DNA from: Sycobia sp. Sy_11
Taxonomy: Eukaryota; Arthropoda; Insecta; Hymenoptera; Epichrysomallidae
Assembly: GCA_018907035.1 (NCBI GenBank)
Contig: JACCIC010000003.1
Coordinates: 7,047,501-7,111,500, forward strand
DNA: 64,000 nt
Direction of reading: 5' to 3'
Shown: positions 11,817-24,415 of the stretch, in pieces
How positions within the stretch are numbered: position 1 is the first letter of the stretch
Layout: every line of letters begins with the position of its first letter
Notes under the pieces: generated by a model
Told to the model about the DNA's origin: nothing
Seen by the model: only the letters and a program-made list of their open reading frames with translations
The model's database searches: none
Position numbers and translations under genes: made by a program

Positions 11817-11818
<2 letters not shown>

Positions 11819-11867
<49 letters not shown>
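11819..11867. repeat. (TA)24 microsatellite
   Basis: An uninterrupted TA array. Confidence 0.98.
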
Positions 11868-11871
<4 letters not shown>

Positions 11872-13185
11872 ACGTATGCGTCGATTCTCCGCCCGTGCGC
11901 CAGTGACATTCATTGAGTCCGAGAGCTCGAGCCAGAGAGGAGGGCTAAAAAAAAGTATACAGCCGTCCCTCGTGCGGGTGCGCAACTCGCCCGCAACAAA
12001 GTCGATATATATATACCTATATACCCGAGACCTTTTTCCCCATTTTCTCTCCTTCTCTCTCGCGCTATCTTTCTCTCCTTAGAGCGAACGCGACGCGCGC
12101 TCGTCGACTCTCCTTTATCTTTTACGCTGCATTAATTCCGCCCGAAGGCACGGGGGAAGGAGAGAGAGAGAGAGAGAGAGAGAGGGAGGATCGAGGGTAG
12201 CGGGGAGAGTAAGAGAATAAACTGCACTAGCCAATTGTTCGCGGGCGGGCGCGCTCGCGGGGCTTTTATATAAAGGAAACTTTAAGCTCGAGAGGGAGAA
12301 AAGAAGTGCGCACGGCCCGTCTTATTTAATTTACTGCGAGCGCCAGCGCGCGTGTGTCTTTTTTCTTTTCGCGTCGTCTTCACCGCCCACCCTCCCTCCG
12401 ACCGTACCGCACCATTAGCCGAATCCTTCACCTCGCGCCCCCTCTCTCGCTTTTCGTGGCTTTAAGTCGTCGCAATGAAATTTGCGTCGTCTCGCGGGTT
12501 ATATCTTTTCAGAGAGGGTGATTTGTTGGGAAAGCTGTCGCGCGCTCGGCAATCCTATTGCGGGTGGTAAGGCTGTATGTATACCGCCCCCCCCCACATA
12601 CACTCACACACTAACCACATACAGAGACGCGCACGAGCCCACAAACACGACGTTGCCGTATGGGATTAACTCGATAATGGGAGAAAATCTGAAGAAGAGA
12701 GGATGATGCTGTCTTTATCCAACCGACTGAGATGACAATGACATTTACTCTCGTACGCTTCCGAGGTAAAATGTCCTCTCTCCCTCTCTCTCTCTCTCTC
12801 CGTCTCCGTTTTTCATCGCCCGATCTGTGCTTATTCAGCTATCCTTGGAACGAGAACGAGGGAGAACACCGCACCGAGGCGTCGGCGAGAAAAGTTCGAG
12901 ACCTGACGTTATCACGGTAAATAATCCGCGAGCGCACCTGCGCTTCTGCCGTTGCGACTGCAGTGTACCGCTCTCTCCCCGAGACTCCGCCTCCCCTCAT
13001 CCCGCCGGTGCGCGATAAATTTTGTTTATCGATAGAGTGAGATAGCGCGAGGGGGGGGTGGGTGAGATGGGACGGGGAAAGAGAGAGCCCCCGCTCGAGC
13101 ATTCGTTATAACGCTGTGCAAAGCGATCCTCGACTACTATGTATATATACAGCAGACATGTTCGCGATCGCTTATCGCGCTCGAC
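11868..13185. other. GC-rich gene-free block
   Basis: CpG-rich DNA with a short (CT) tract at 12,785-12,800, C9 at 12,587-12,595 and CA-rich words. No exon that I can support. Confidence 0.6.
12159..12184. repeat. (GA)13 microsatellite
   Basis: A pure GA array at the edge of a GC-rich block. Confidence 0.97.
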
Positions 13186-13208
13186 ATATATATATATATA
13201 TATATATA
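13186..13208. repeat. (AT)11 microsatellite
   Basis: A short pure array. Confidence 0.97.
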
Positions 13209-13299
13209 GGCAGCTTCTGATTTTGATGGATTTTCGCGAAAATCGGCGGGTTCGATTGGCGCGTGCGTGCACGGTGCATTTTATAAAGTACCTGTAAAT

Positions 13300-13314
13300 A
13301 CACACACACACACA

Positions 13315-13371
<57 letters not shown>
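13300..13371. repeat. Compound (CA)8-(TA)26 microsatellite
   Basis: CA units at 13,300-13,315, a CG interruption, then pure TA to 13,371. Confidence 0.98.
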
Positions 13372-13374
<3 letters not shown>

Positions 13375-13537
13375 GTATAATGTCAAAAGCATTTCACGAT
13401 ATTCTCTTTTTCAATCATTTAATATAGAGATTGCGCGATGACGATCTATACGTCGGAATTTCTTCGGGGAAATAATTGCGTTTGCCCGATACCTTCTATC
13501 GCTGATTTATCATTACATGGAATTCCATTCTCAATAC

Positions 13538-13538
<1 letters not shown>

Positions 13539-13592
<54 letters not shown>
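13539..13592. repeat. (TA)27 microsatellite
   Basis: An uninterrupted TA array. Confidence 0.98.
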
Positions 13593-13595
<3 letters not shown>

Positions 13596-15074
13596 ATGCG
13601 CGCGCATTTCAAAATATTGTATACGTATAGGATCGGTGTGGTGAATTTTTTTCTTTTCCAATTTTGAGAACGGGTGTATGTAGATTAGTTAAGTGGTTTT
13701 ATAATAGGCCATCGATTAAAATTAGTCGAGGAGATGGCGAGAAAGAAGGTCGACCGAGGGGTCGACAATACATAATTTGTATCGAATTATTGATTTATAG
13801 TATAATTCTTTTCCTTTTCAGAAACGTCCTTCGTATAAAGAAAAAGTGTACAGACGTTATACTTCTAATAGCTAAATATAAAAGTTTATTGTTTCTTAAT
13901 AAGGGCAGTTAAACAGCTGAGAGGCTGGCCGGCCATTACACTTCGAAATGGTTTAATCGCGTTCTAGATCATAATCCTGCAATTGGGTACTTTCCCATTT
14001 GTAATATCGGGAGTTTTTTTTTTTGGTAATTCGACCAGCAGAATGCAAATCCACGAATAGCCTTTGTTCGAGAGAGAAGAGCGTTGAAGAAGAGCGTTGT
14101 TTAAATAATTAGAAAAAATTTAATATTTCATCTATTTTTTGTCTTTGTTGATAATATGCACCTTAACGAAGAGTTTCTGAGGCTGATCTTCCCATTCAAG
14201 TTCGAATTATGTAATTTTTCAACAATCTGAACTACACTCGTGAAATTGCAATTGATGAGCTTTTTTGAAAAATTCCATTTATACTCTCTGTTTATAAGTT
14301 TAATTAATCATTTCAAACTCAAATTATTTTTTCAATAAACAATGGTTAACCAGTAATAAACGATGGAGTCTCTTTTTCCAAGATGAATCGTGCCTTTTTA
14401 ATACATTAATCGATGCTTATATTTGGATTCAAAATTTTTGCGTTTAAATCTATCTAACATTTGATTAATGATGTAGTTTAAACAGAACGTAGAATTTTTC
14501 ATTTCCCGATAATAGCAGTTAATTGAAATTGTACGAGTAGCTCAAGTTATTAAAAAAAAAAAAACAAAAACTAAAACAGCAAAGTATAAAATTCAAGAAT
14601 TGTCCCCGATAAAAGCTGTTTGTTCAAGACTTTTGTCCAAATCTTTAGAAAACATTTGCTCGGTAAAAAATTATTTACTGCCTCCTAGCTACCGGACCTA
14701 ATTGTCTCTTAAATCGCACCCTATCCTGTTCTGAAACTGCTCTAAAAGCCTCCCGCCACGTTTGCATTCAGCCCGCGATAAAAAAAAAAAAAAACAAAGG
14801 AAAAAAAGTCTTTTTGTATAACGGGATGCACGTTATTTGCCAACGGAAAAGTCTCCTACACTGCCGCGAAAGGGCTAATATTTTTTCGTCAGCTGTAATA
14901 ACGCGAGCGAGGAATTTTCAGCTACCCTTTCCCATTCTGCAGCTGCGCACGCTTTACCATCTACAGATATGAAATAATCGTCGATTAAAATAAAACGAGC
15001 TTCCACACTGGCTGTCGCGTCGCGCGCAATTTCAGTACAAACTGTTTCGCGTACGTAATATACTTTATATATCT

Positions 15075-15082
<8 letters not shown>
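13593..15082. other. AT-rich gene-free stretch
   Basis: Unique AT-rich DNA with A-runs at 14,552-14,564 and 14,780-14,794. No element or gene recognised. Confidence 0.65.

Positions 15083-15141
<59 letters not shown>
15083..15141. repeat. (TA)29 microsatellite
   Basis: A pure TA array flanked by CATG on the left and CAGG on the right. Confidence 0.98.
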
Positions 15142-15144
<3 letters not shown>

Positions 15145-15249
15145 GAGTCGGAATGAAAATGAGCGGACACACGCGCAGCGGATGAAACGGAAGAGAGGCA
15201 CCACCTACCGGAAATCTACTTCCTACTTGCGGTGCAGGAGGGAGCTCTG

Positions 15250-15287
15250 TGTGCGTGCGTGCGTGCGTGCGTGCGCGCGCGCGCGCG
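15250..15287. repeat. (GTGC)n-(GC)n repeat
   Basis: Five to six GTGC tetranucleotides run into GC dinucleotides. The GC part can adopt left-handed Z-DNA. Confidence 0.96.
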
Positions 15288-15382
15288 ACGCGGTCGAAAA
15301 GTAAAGCGGTTATAAAGCTAAATTGAACGGTCAATTAACGAAACGGGCACGGAATTCTTTTGTGGTCAAATAAGAAAAGGGG

Positions 15383-15384
<2 letters not shown>

Positions 15385-15427
<43 letters not shown>
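15385..15427. repeat. (AT)21 microsatellite
   Basis: A pure AT array. Confidence 0.98.
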
Positions 15428-15433
<6 letters not shown>

Positions 15434-15809
15434 TTCGGAAGTCGAGTGGGTTGTAAAATAAAATAAAAAGAAAAAAAAGCAAAGGATTACGGCACCCCAT
15501 TAAGTTTACGACGCGGTCGATAAGTAAAGGGTCGAGTGGTTCTTCTTTCTATCTTTTTTTTCTCGCTATTTTTCGGGTTAAAAAAAATGCTCTATATACT
15601 CGTTGCAGCGAGTGCGAAATATTCCAATGAGAATGTACGAGGCAAGGAGACAAAGAATTGCAAAATATCATATTTAACGTGAGCGTATATATTACGTATC
15701 CTCGGTAGCGTGTTATTATCAGAGCATACTTATTACGCGACCGCGTATATAATGCATATATTAAACACGCCACTTTGGATTTTATACGAATTTTTTTATA
15801 TAGTTGAAC

Positions 15810-15831
15810 AATATATATATATATATATATA
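15810..15831. repeat. (AT)11 microsatellite
   Basis: A short pure array. Confidence 0.97.
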
Positions 15832-17025
15832 CAGGAAATGGGGAAAAATGCGGTGGCAGGTTCGTGTGAGAATTTCCGTGGCATGATTCCTCGACGATTC
15901 GACCGTCGCGAGTCAAATTTTCGTTACATAAGCGCGTATCAAAGCCCAAGCTGCGCGCCCCAAGAGCGAACAGTCAGAGATATATATGTGTATTATATGT
16001 GTATATTGTACACACGATAGACGTACATGCACGTAGAGTCTTGTCGCGGGAGGAAATCTGTACTCGCTCCCCACCCCTTCCCCTTCATTTTTAGCCACAT
16101 AATACGCCGCCGCCCGGTTCTTTTCTCCCCTCTCTCCTGTCTTTTCCTTTAGTCATACGAAGGCCGCACACTGGCGCGCAATTATCGCGACCCGAGCTGC
16201 GTGCGGGGGTAAAATAAAAGGGAACGAGGCGCTGGCGTGGCTTTTAATGCGCCCGCCGCAGCCCGCGCGGCGATCTCGAGATTTCGCGCGCGGTCGATCG
16301 ATCTCGGCGCGACGGGACGCGGGAGCACAAGCGCGCCGCGCGCCTTCACGCGTCTGCCATTGTGTGCGGCCCCTCGCGTGCGCTCGCGTTAATTTGCGCG
16401 CGCGCGCGCATAATGGTTGCACAGTATTATATATCGGTCTCGAAATGAGCCGCGCTACTTACACCAACTGTTCTTGTATAAGTGCGCGCGCGGCTGCTTA
16501 CGCGTGTAATACGGGCACGCGGCCCAGAGATTCCGTCGAGCAGAGCCGGGTACCTACGCGGGCATGGGATAAAGTCTCGGGCAAATCTGGCCGCCGTCGT
16601 TCGACGACGGTAATATAAGTGTTATATTTAAACCTCATTAATCAATGGCACGGATCTCTATCTGCCTCTATGTGACGTCATCAGGTGCAGCGGCACAGAG
16701 AGCTCCATTATACGCGCGACCCGAATCGCGGTGGCGCGCGCACGTGCGCAGCAGCAGCGATCGCCTCGACGCGCTATGTTTTGTGTATATGTTGCGCGCC
16801 GCCGCTGCCGCTGCCGCCGCGTTCCTCGTTTGACTTTTTTTTACATGCCTTTTATGACTACGTGCGTATAATATGCTTCATTGTGTCGCGCGTATGTGTA
16901 GATTTAGATTGGTATGGGGGCACACAGGTGCCGCGGGAAAAGTTTACCGACTAGAATACGTCTACTATGAAGATGTATATCGAGGATAGAAGCATTTATA
17001 TAATACACTGAGCAAAATGTGTATG

Positions 17026-17032
<7 letters not shown>
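15832..17032. other. GC-rich gene-free block
   Basis: CpG-rich from 16,150 to 16,850, with an alternating GC run near 16,397-16,410 and a CRE-type palindrome TGACGTCA at about 16,673-16,680. No supported gene. Confidence 0.6.
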
Positions 17033-17076
<44 letters not shown>

Positions 17077-17086
17077 TATATATATA
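17033..17086. repeat. (AT)n microsatellite with one phase shift
   Basis: An AT array with one AA phase break at 17,069-17,070. Confidence 0.97.
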
Positions 17087-17188
17087 ATTCTCTTTTGAAA
17101 CAGCGTGGAATTTTCGAACTTCGACCACTTATTGGCGAGGGTCTACATAATTTTCCATTGACCGTTTTCGGGCTAACGTTTACAATCA

Positions 17189-17190
<2 letters not shown>

Positions 17191-17234
<44 letters not shown>
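17191..17234. repeat. (AT)22 microsatellite
   Basis: A pure AT array about 105 bp from the preceding one. Confidence 0.98.
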
Positions 17235-17236
<2 letters not shown>

Positions 17237-18328
17237 CAGGTAATGCATATCGTAAATTGCCGAATACTATTATCTCAAAATTATGGGGAGAGCGCGAGAT
17301 ATGGAGTGGACAAAAAAAGCTCAGGGTCTTCCATATATATTCAAAGAAGTAGAAGTATATCTTGAATATACGGTCTCATTGAACAGAGTTATATTGACCA
17401 AGAGAGAAAAGAATAGATCTTTGCTTTCATAGCTGTGTGTCACAGTTCCTGAAAATAATGCCCGATTTAAACCGCTATACGTCTCCATTTCGTCTACGAT
17501 TTCGAGGAAAAAAAAATTAATTGTCAATGGTTGGTTAATCTTATCTATAATATGGGGATTTATCTTTCTAACCAACGAAGCTTTATAAGGGCATTGCAGA
17601 AAAAACTAGCCTGTATCGGTATCGCCCATTAATCGTCGTTCGACCTTTTGCTCACTGGAAAAATAAGGATCGAAATGATTTCGGAGATGCTCGTATATGA
17701 TTGCGATTCCAAATTTATCTCCAGTTCAATTTATTCGAACACAATGTTTCACGCCGCTCGTTCACGATTTAAATTGATTTATGATTCCACGTCATGTCGA
17801 CGGATTTCGATCGATCCCCAACGATTTCACAAAACGTTACTTCGTACGTTCGGACTGTGTTCGTGCGATTTCATAAGAATTCGTTAGCTAGAGTCACATT
17901 GCGGTTTGAATTAAATATAGAGTTGGTCGATATATTTGGTATTGAAATAGAAGTGATCCCTTATACATTCACAGTACAGTAAAGCATCATTCTATACAAG
18001 ATTAATCGACACACTTTTCTCGCTCGGAGCTCCGTTATATATATATACACACAACAGTACAAAGCTCCGCACATTGATTATACTGCATCTCCATATCCGT
18101 GCCTGATGCCGAAACAATCGCCGCGCGATCGTCTACGTGCACACATGGCCGATCGAAAGTGGTTCACGTATACATAAAAAATGGCAACAATACGAGATAC
18201 ATCCCGCCGCCGTGTGCAATGACGTCAAACTTCCAGACGGCCCAGGTTCTCGTTATTATAAGCTTTAAAACACGTGCATGCTGTGTATATGGACGAGTCG
18301 CCGAGAGATAGCGAGGCCCCTCGGTGTG

Positions 18329-18331
<3 letters not shown>
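17235..18331. other. Gene-free stretch
   Basis: Repeat-poor DNA. A 79-codon frame at 17,648-17,887 has no recognisable domain. Confidence 0.6.

Positions 18332-18389
<58 letters not shown>
18332..18389. repeat. (GA)29 microsatellite
   Basis: An uninterrupted GA array. Confidence 0.98.
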
Positions 18390-18393
<4 letters not shown>

Positions 18394-18469
18394 ACTATAA
18401 ACCAAAGCTCCGGTGCGCATCGCTCCATCGAATATTCAGCTGAATATGTGTGTGTTTAAAAAACTCATG

Positions 18470-18510
18470 TCTCTCTCTCTCTCTCTCTTTCTCTCTCTCC
18501 CTCTCTCTCT
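18470..18510. repeat. (CT)n tract
   Basis: A CT array with TTT and CCC interruptions. It is complementary in sequence to the (GA) array 80 bp upstream, so the two can pair. Confidence 0.97.
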
Positions 18511-18798
18511 GTAAGCTAAGTATAATCCCTGATAAACATTTGACTCTATTTAATGCATATACATATAGAACATTTCAATTGAATCGTCAACACTGCGATG
18601 TATACGCGCCTATGACAAGTCCATCCTTCTAATGCCATGTGCTGCGTTCGGAACGCGGCTCGCGAAACGGAACGAGTAATACGTGCCATATTAATAATCG
18701 GCAGCTCGATAAATCCACCCCAGCGTCTCGTATATGTATTACGCGCGAAATTGAATCGAAAGCGGGCGCTCGGCCCTCGGCAATTTCGACAAATCCCT

Positions 18799-18799
<1 letters not shown>

Positions 18800-18848
<49 letters not shown>
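18800..18848. repeat. (TC)24 microsatellite
   Basis: An uninterrupted array. Confidence 0.98.
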
Positions 18849-18850
<2 letters not shown>

Positions 18851-19851
18851 CTCCGGCCTATCGATCGAATTGTACGGATCGTGTCTAAACAGCCAGTTTT
18901 GTACCGGGCGCGCCGAGACGCGTCGTCGCGTGACGAGCAGCTCGCGCGCGCCCGGTCGAGATCACGATTTTTACCCCGATACTTGGCGCGTCCAGCGCCA
19001 TGTATGTATTAAAGTTTTTCGCTCGTCGTTGTACATAAATATACACACGCGTAAAATAACAATCTAAAATTATAATTATATACCTGCGGAGAAGTTTGCG
19101 CAAGCGCGTCGCGTGGAAGACGCAGGTGGAGTCGTCGCCAACGCCGCCGCCGCCGCGACCGGTGATTAGATAAGGATTAATCGGACCGATCGTTATCTCG
19201 AGCGAGCCAACGCAATTTGCCCCGTCGACGAATTACTTACCGATGGCTGATGATGCAGAGAAGTGGAGAGGCGGACGAACGGGAGAGGTTTTTTTTTATA
19301 TACGTATGGCGCGCCTCGAACGGTGTAAACCTACACCGAAATACCCAGCTGATGTCGAAAGGAAAGCAGTTCTGCTCCTTCAAATTGATATTAAGTTATA
19401 CGGAAGAATACGCTTGAGATAAGCTAATTAAATCCATCGATTTTGGGTACTATAGGAAAGAAAAAATTCTACAGAAAGCGCCTCTCTTACCATGTTGAAA
19501 TGTAAATTAATTATACATCGTCTATAGTATACTGTCAGGCATACTTAGCTATCGTTCAATGAATATTTTTAAACGCAACTACCATATAGTCGTTGTCTTG
19601 TCAACGCGTACCGATTACGGATGTATTCGAGGCTACTTCGCTTCGCTATCAGATAATTAAAAGGCGTAGAAGAAATAACACGGCAATATAGATGGGTAGG
19701 CCAGCTTTTTATCTTTTCTTTCGTAATGTATACAGAAAACACATTTGTAAATCGAAATTTCAAAAGAAACGGCGAGGATACTTTCGTCAATTACATAGAT
19801 AAAAAGTAATTTGCACGTACTTTCATCGATTAAGCGTTTAAAACGATTATT

Positions 19852-19854
<3 letters not shown>

Positions 19855-19901
<47 letters not shown>
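19855..19901. repeat. (AT)23 microsatellite
   Basis: A pure AT array 70 bp from the mirrored array at 19,972. Confidence 0.98.
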
Positions 19902-19903
<2 letters not shown>

Positions 19904-19971
19904 ATTTGGGAACGAGGTATAGTGAGTCGAAGTGTGGCAATCTCGCCGTGCCCGGCACAGCTCCCAAATCG

Positions 19972-20049
<78 letters not shown>

Positions 20050-20050
20050 C
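19972..20050. repeat. (TA)n array with mirrored TG/CA interruptions
   Basis: A ~79-bp (TA) tract is interrupted by TG near its left end (19,984-19,985) and by CA near its right end (20,034-20,035). It is bounded by GTATAT on the left and ATATAC on the right. The interruptions are placed almost symmetrically, differing by one repeat unit. Confidence 0.95.
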
Positions 20051-20073
20051 ATCCCATGAGTGATAAGAGAGCC

Positions 20074-20118
<45 letters not shown>
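20074..20118. repeat. (GA)n microsatellite
   Basis: A GA array with one GAAG interruption. Confidence 0.97.
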
Positions 20119-20120
<2 letters not shown>

Positions 20121-20354
20121 GGTGACAAACATAAGTGACTCATCAAAATTCCCATCTACTCTCCACACGACCTGTCGCACAATCTACAAATAACACCGGC
20201 GGCAGTGCAACATTGCCTCGCACAATTACGCGGCTGTAAACACGGGCGGCCGGCCGCATGCACAAGTCGCCCCGGATAGAGCTCTCAGCCAGGCTCTCTC
20301 TCGCCCCCCTCCCGATGTATATATTTCTCGCATTCAACCCTCTCCATCCATTGC

Positions 20355-20395
20355 TCTATCTATCCTTTTCTCTATCTCTCTCTCGTTCTCTCTCG

Positions 20396-20443
<48 letters not shown>

Positions 20444-20447
20444 CTCG
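20355..20447. repeat. (CT)n tract, ~90 bp
   Basis: CT units with periodic CTCG interruptions in the left half and a pure core of about 36 bp. Confidence 0.97.
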
Positions 20448-20741
20448 ACTATCCCTTCACTGGACCAATTCATGAGCTTTAATAAGCACTAATTTCGCCG
20501 ACAAAGGACGTTGGGGACGAGGAGGCGGCGGAGTTTGAGGTAAAAATCTGCGCTTGACAGGCGGCCGAAAGAGATAGCGAGAGAGAATCAGAGAACGGAG
20601 ATGGAATTAAATCGGTTCTGCATTCCTATCGGTAGCTGCTCCTCCTCTTCATATTACGAGGCGACGTCACCGTTCAATTTTCGCATCCACGCGCAGCTGG
20701 CGCTGAAGTCTTAAATCAATTGTCGGCACAGTGAGTGAATA

Positions 20742-20771
20742 AGAGAGGGAGAGAGAGAGAGAGAGAGAGAA
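20742..20771. repeat. (GA)n tract
   Basis: A short GA array. Confidence 0.96.
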
Positions 20772-20876
20772 AGCTATGCGCCCATTATCACTTCGTGCTG
20801 CGCGCGACGAAGCACGAAGACGAGATCTTGAATTTAGTGTGTGTATATATAATATATATATATTATATCTGCACAA

Positions 20877-20933
20877 CTCTCTCTCTCTCTCACTCTGGTT
20901 TCTCTCTCTTTCTTTCTTTTTCTACTTCTCTTT

Positions 20934-20978
<45 letters not shown>
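20877..20978. repeat. (CT)n polypyrimidine tract, ~100 bp
   Basis: Mixed CT/CTTT units with a pure (TC)20 core at 20,938-20,977, followed by a short CA run. Confidence 0.97.
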
Positions 20979-20980
<2 letters not shown>

Positions 20981-23900
20981 ATACACACACTCTCTCTCAG
21001 GCAGTCTTGGTGCTAATGCGACGCTAACGCTGCTATTGGCACGTCGCGGTCGCTGCCTCTGACAAGTTGCACGAGAGGCTCAGGAAGCACCCGTTTAGCT
21101 CCGCGTGCATGCGTGTCTGTGTACGGTCCCGTGTACATCAACGCTCGTCGCCTGTACAACTATTTCCTATCGGGTCGGTGGTGTACAGAAGGATGGAGAG
21201 GGGGGGGGGAGGAATCGGGGTCGCGAATATAATAAAAACGCTGACCGATGGAGTAGTCGGAATAGCCGTTGGCATTCGGAAAGTCCACGAGGGTTGTGAT
21301 TTTTTGCATACAAAGTACTTGCGGAATAAAATGAGATATCTAATGTCCAGGAAGAGTATTTGAAAAGTGATAAGATAATACAAACGGTAATGGGAATAAA
21401 TGTCCCAATTGACAAACGCATGTGATTAAAGCTTTCAGTTGTTTGGCTTTTAATAAAGCATGTATCAATCCGTTTGAAAATGAAACCATGTTTTCGACAA
21501 AAAATTCTTTGAACTTTTTAAATCTTTCCAATAGAGAATATAACCATCTGCTGCACGTTTCAAACACATAGACGGTCTAACAAAGACAGTAAGATTTTAT
21601 TCCAAAATAGTTCACTTGATGCTTTAGCGCATAGGTCAGTCTGGAATGAATTGCAAATAACTCAGTCTTTGGATGGAGCATGAATGACTGGTCCAACTGT
21701 GCTAAGGTAATGCAGAAATGTTTTATATTCAAAAAGGCTATCATCTTTCATCGGAGGGGCAGACATTGAACAACATTCATTAAGTATTGCTATTAAGCCG
21801 CGATCGGTCTTTGGCGATCTACGAGCAAAGCTGTTAAACTACTCCTTCGATGTCTTCACTTATTTCTTAAGATGATGTATACTATTCCATTACAGAAGTA
21901 CGATATCTCATTGAAAGTCAATTGTCGATCCCATATCTCTGAAGTTTTGGAGTAGACAGAAGTAAAGTCTTCATCTTGGAGTGAAACAAATCTGGATGTC
22001 TTATTATAGACGGCACGAATTGTTATGTCTTGATGATGATATACAAGTTACTTTTATTACGATACTGTTATCTAAGACAGAAGATGTCTGCATCAGTATA
22101 TGGACAACTCCACCGGTAATCTCAGAATAACGCCCCCTTTTCCATTCTATAATTAACGAAGCGTTCCGAACCCAAATATATCGCTTATTCTTTCTTACCA
22201 CTTTTACTTAAATCATAAACCCTCGATATTCAACGTCTGTCGGTGTCATCAGTATACGAGCTGTACATCATTCTGTCTTAACTGATGTTCCTTCGTTATA
22301 ACAGTGCTTCCTTACAATTTAAAGCAGAACGTATTTTCAGTATTTTACGTTAGTAATATCATCTTTCTCAAAAGTTCTATTACATATAATTCACTGCATC
22401 CTACATCCTAAAACTGTTCAATTTAGGTTCAAATCAACAATAAGTAGTGAAAAAATTTAGATATATATATTTAGATTTTGACGATGTTACACTAATGTAG
22501 CAAACTTTATATTATAATTTGTATTCAATATATCTGCTTTATCGTATTGCGATTTTGTATGAAAATAATACAAACAAATGTACGCCTATCTATCTATACT
22601 TTATCGACTGCGCAGCTTCCAGTCCGTGTACCAGTCTCAATTTCCGTGTATATCAAAAATCTCCGATACACGAGCTGGATGGGAAAATTTCGCGGAGCAG
22701 CCAGCGTGTTATCGGTTTCTCCCCCCCCCCCCCGACTTCACCCTCTTTCTTTTTCTTCCGCCCGACGTACACTCGTCTCCGCATATATAAGCTCTATATT
22801 TGCTTGCACTTGGCTGGGTATATATGCGTGTATATTATAGACACGACGCAGTTAGAAGATTCACTTACGCCCCGCTTTCATCTATTATTTATCCATTTTC
22901 TTTGTTTTCTTACGTTTATAGGCAGTTAGAAGGAGATGTTTAAGCTATAAAACATAATCGTAAGAATGTTTTATTAAGAATTTTTTTGAAATTTTCAGCG
23001 TACAGTTTTTCACTTTCTATTTGGCTGAAAAAAAAAATAATATCGATCCATAGGAAGAATTAGAACGCTGTTTTCATTTCATAAAAGCGAATTCCACAGA
23101 GATACAGCCAAAAAATTATCTTCCACACGAAAGCATACGATATGGATTTTGCGTGAACAAAGTAGCAATAGTCGAATCGACTACATTGACCCCCGTACTC
23201 TGTGATCACACGCAATTCCTGAAAATCGATTGGGACGGCCTCGTGGTGAAAATAGGGATTGCGGCTTTCTAAAAAGATTTACTGAAAAATGTTCTTATAC
23301 AATCTTTTAAAAGCCCACAAATTTCAAGGAAATGGAGAACTGGGATATTTTTCAAAATAAACTTTACTAAAATATGACGTGCGATGGAATATTATATATT
23401 ATATAGATAGTGCCTAGTGTCCGCATATACAAAGTAGTAGCTATATAGTGCTCCGTCCAAGTCAATCGAGAGCGATAAATTACTTGACTACGCTGAGTCT
23501 AATTTATGCGTTATAGTTGTATTTATTAACTTTTTTAAAACGAAATTCTTGACGTGTCTCAAGTTTCTCAACCGGCAAATTTTAATTGAAATAAATATTA
23601 CTATGATGATACCTATGGAGCGGGACTCGGACATCACTATAGAGAAAGATCCAACGTACAAAAAAATAATGCGTCAAATCAAGCTTAACACGCTTCATTA
23701 GTAAAATTTATTTTACTACATTGATTCATAACAAATGTCGATGAGAAGGAAAATTCGTGATATTACGAGACACTAAAAATTCGCATTTTTCTTTATCATC
23801 GCCGCACGAATCGCCCGTGCTCGGTCAATTAACGAGTCCATAAGCGATCTCTCGCTCTCTCTCTCGTATCGGCCATCTCTCGCGTCTCCCTCGAACGAGA

Positions 23901-24210
23901 CATCGGACGCCTCTAACCTGAAAGATATCCTAAAAAGGCAGTGTAAAGGCGCAAGGCGCGACGAGCTCTTTGCTCACCGAGACTCCCGTCGAAAATAGGC
24001 CGAGCGCACTCGCGCAATAACGCGCGCAAGAGACGGGCCGCGATGTCGGTGGAACGTTGCCCGTGGCGTAGCTCGCCGGGTCGGTCGTATCGGCCTTTGG
24101 TCCTCATCTCCCAATTATGTCTTTCTGCCTCTCCAACGCTTCCTCTAACTACGGCGGCTTTCGGATCGGCCTAATGATCTAATTGGTTGCGCAAGTGGCC
24201 GAGTTAGATG

Positions 24211-24211
<1 letters not shown>
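20979..24211. other. Long repeat-poor, mostly AT-rich stretch
   Basis: Few microsatellites. On the minus strand, about 21,350-22,200 holds several short open pieces in changing frames that look like a decayed coding region, but I cannot name a family. The rest is unrecognised unique sequence; a short minus-strand acceptor-like signal lies at 23,922. Confidence 0.55.
22721..22733. repeat. Poly(C)13
   Basis: The longest C homopolymer in the window. Confidence 0.97.

Positions 24212-24245
<34 letters not shown>
24212..24245. repeat. (GA)17 microsatellite
   Basis: A pure GA array. Confidence 0.98.
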
Positions 24246-24248
<3 letters not shown>

Positions 24249-24366
24249 CAGAGGTATAGACAGTGAGAGAAAATACGCTACCGTCACACGGTGCCAGCGG
24301 CCACATTATTGTGTACGCTGTCCCGTCCTATCATCTCCTTGTTTACGGGCAATTAGCTGTTTTTCC

Positions 24367-24369
<3 letters not shown>

Positions 24370-24413
<44 letters not shown>
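24370..24413. repeat. (AT)22 microsatellite
   Basis: A pure AT array. Confidence 0.98.

Positions 24414-24415
<2 letters not shown>

Noticed and set aside
13240..13262. GGTTCGATT resembling a tRNA T-loop
   Set aside because: No T-stem pairing and no upstream A box.
16673..16680. TGACGTCA as a functional CRE
   Set aside because: A single 8-bp palindrome is expected about once per window by chance and no promoter is visible nearby.
17222..17245. Plus-strand TTACAG-GTAATG, possible recursive site
   Set aside because: Preceded by a TA array rather than a pyrimidine tract; donor match is poor.
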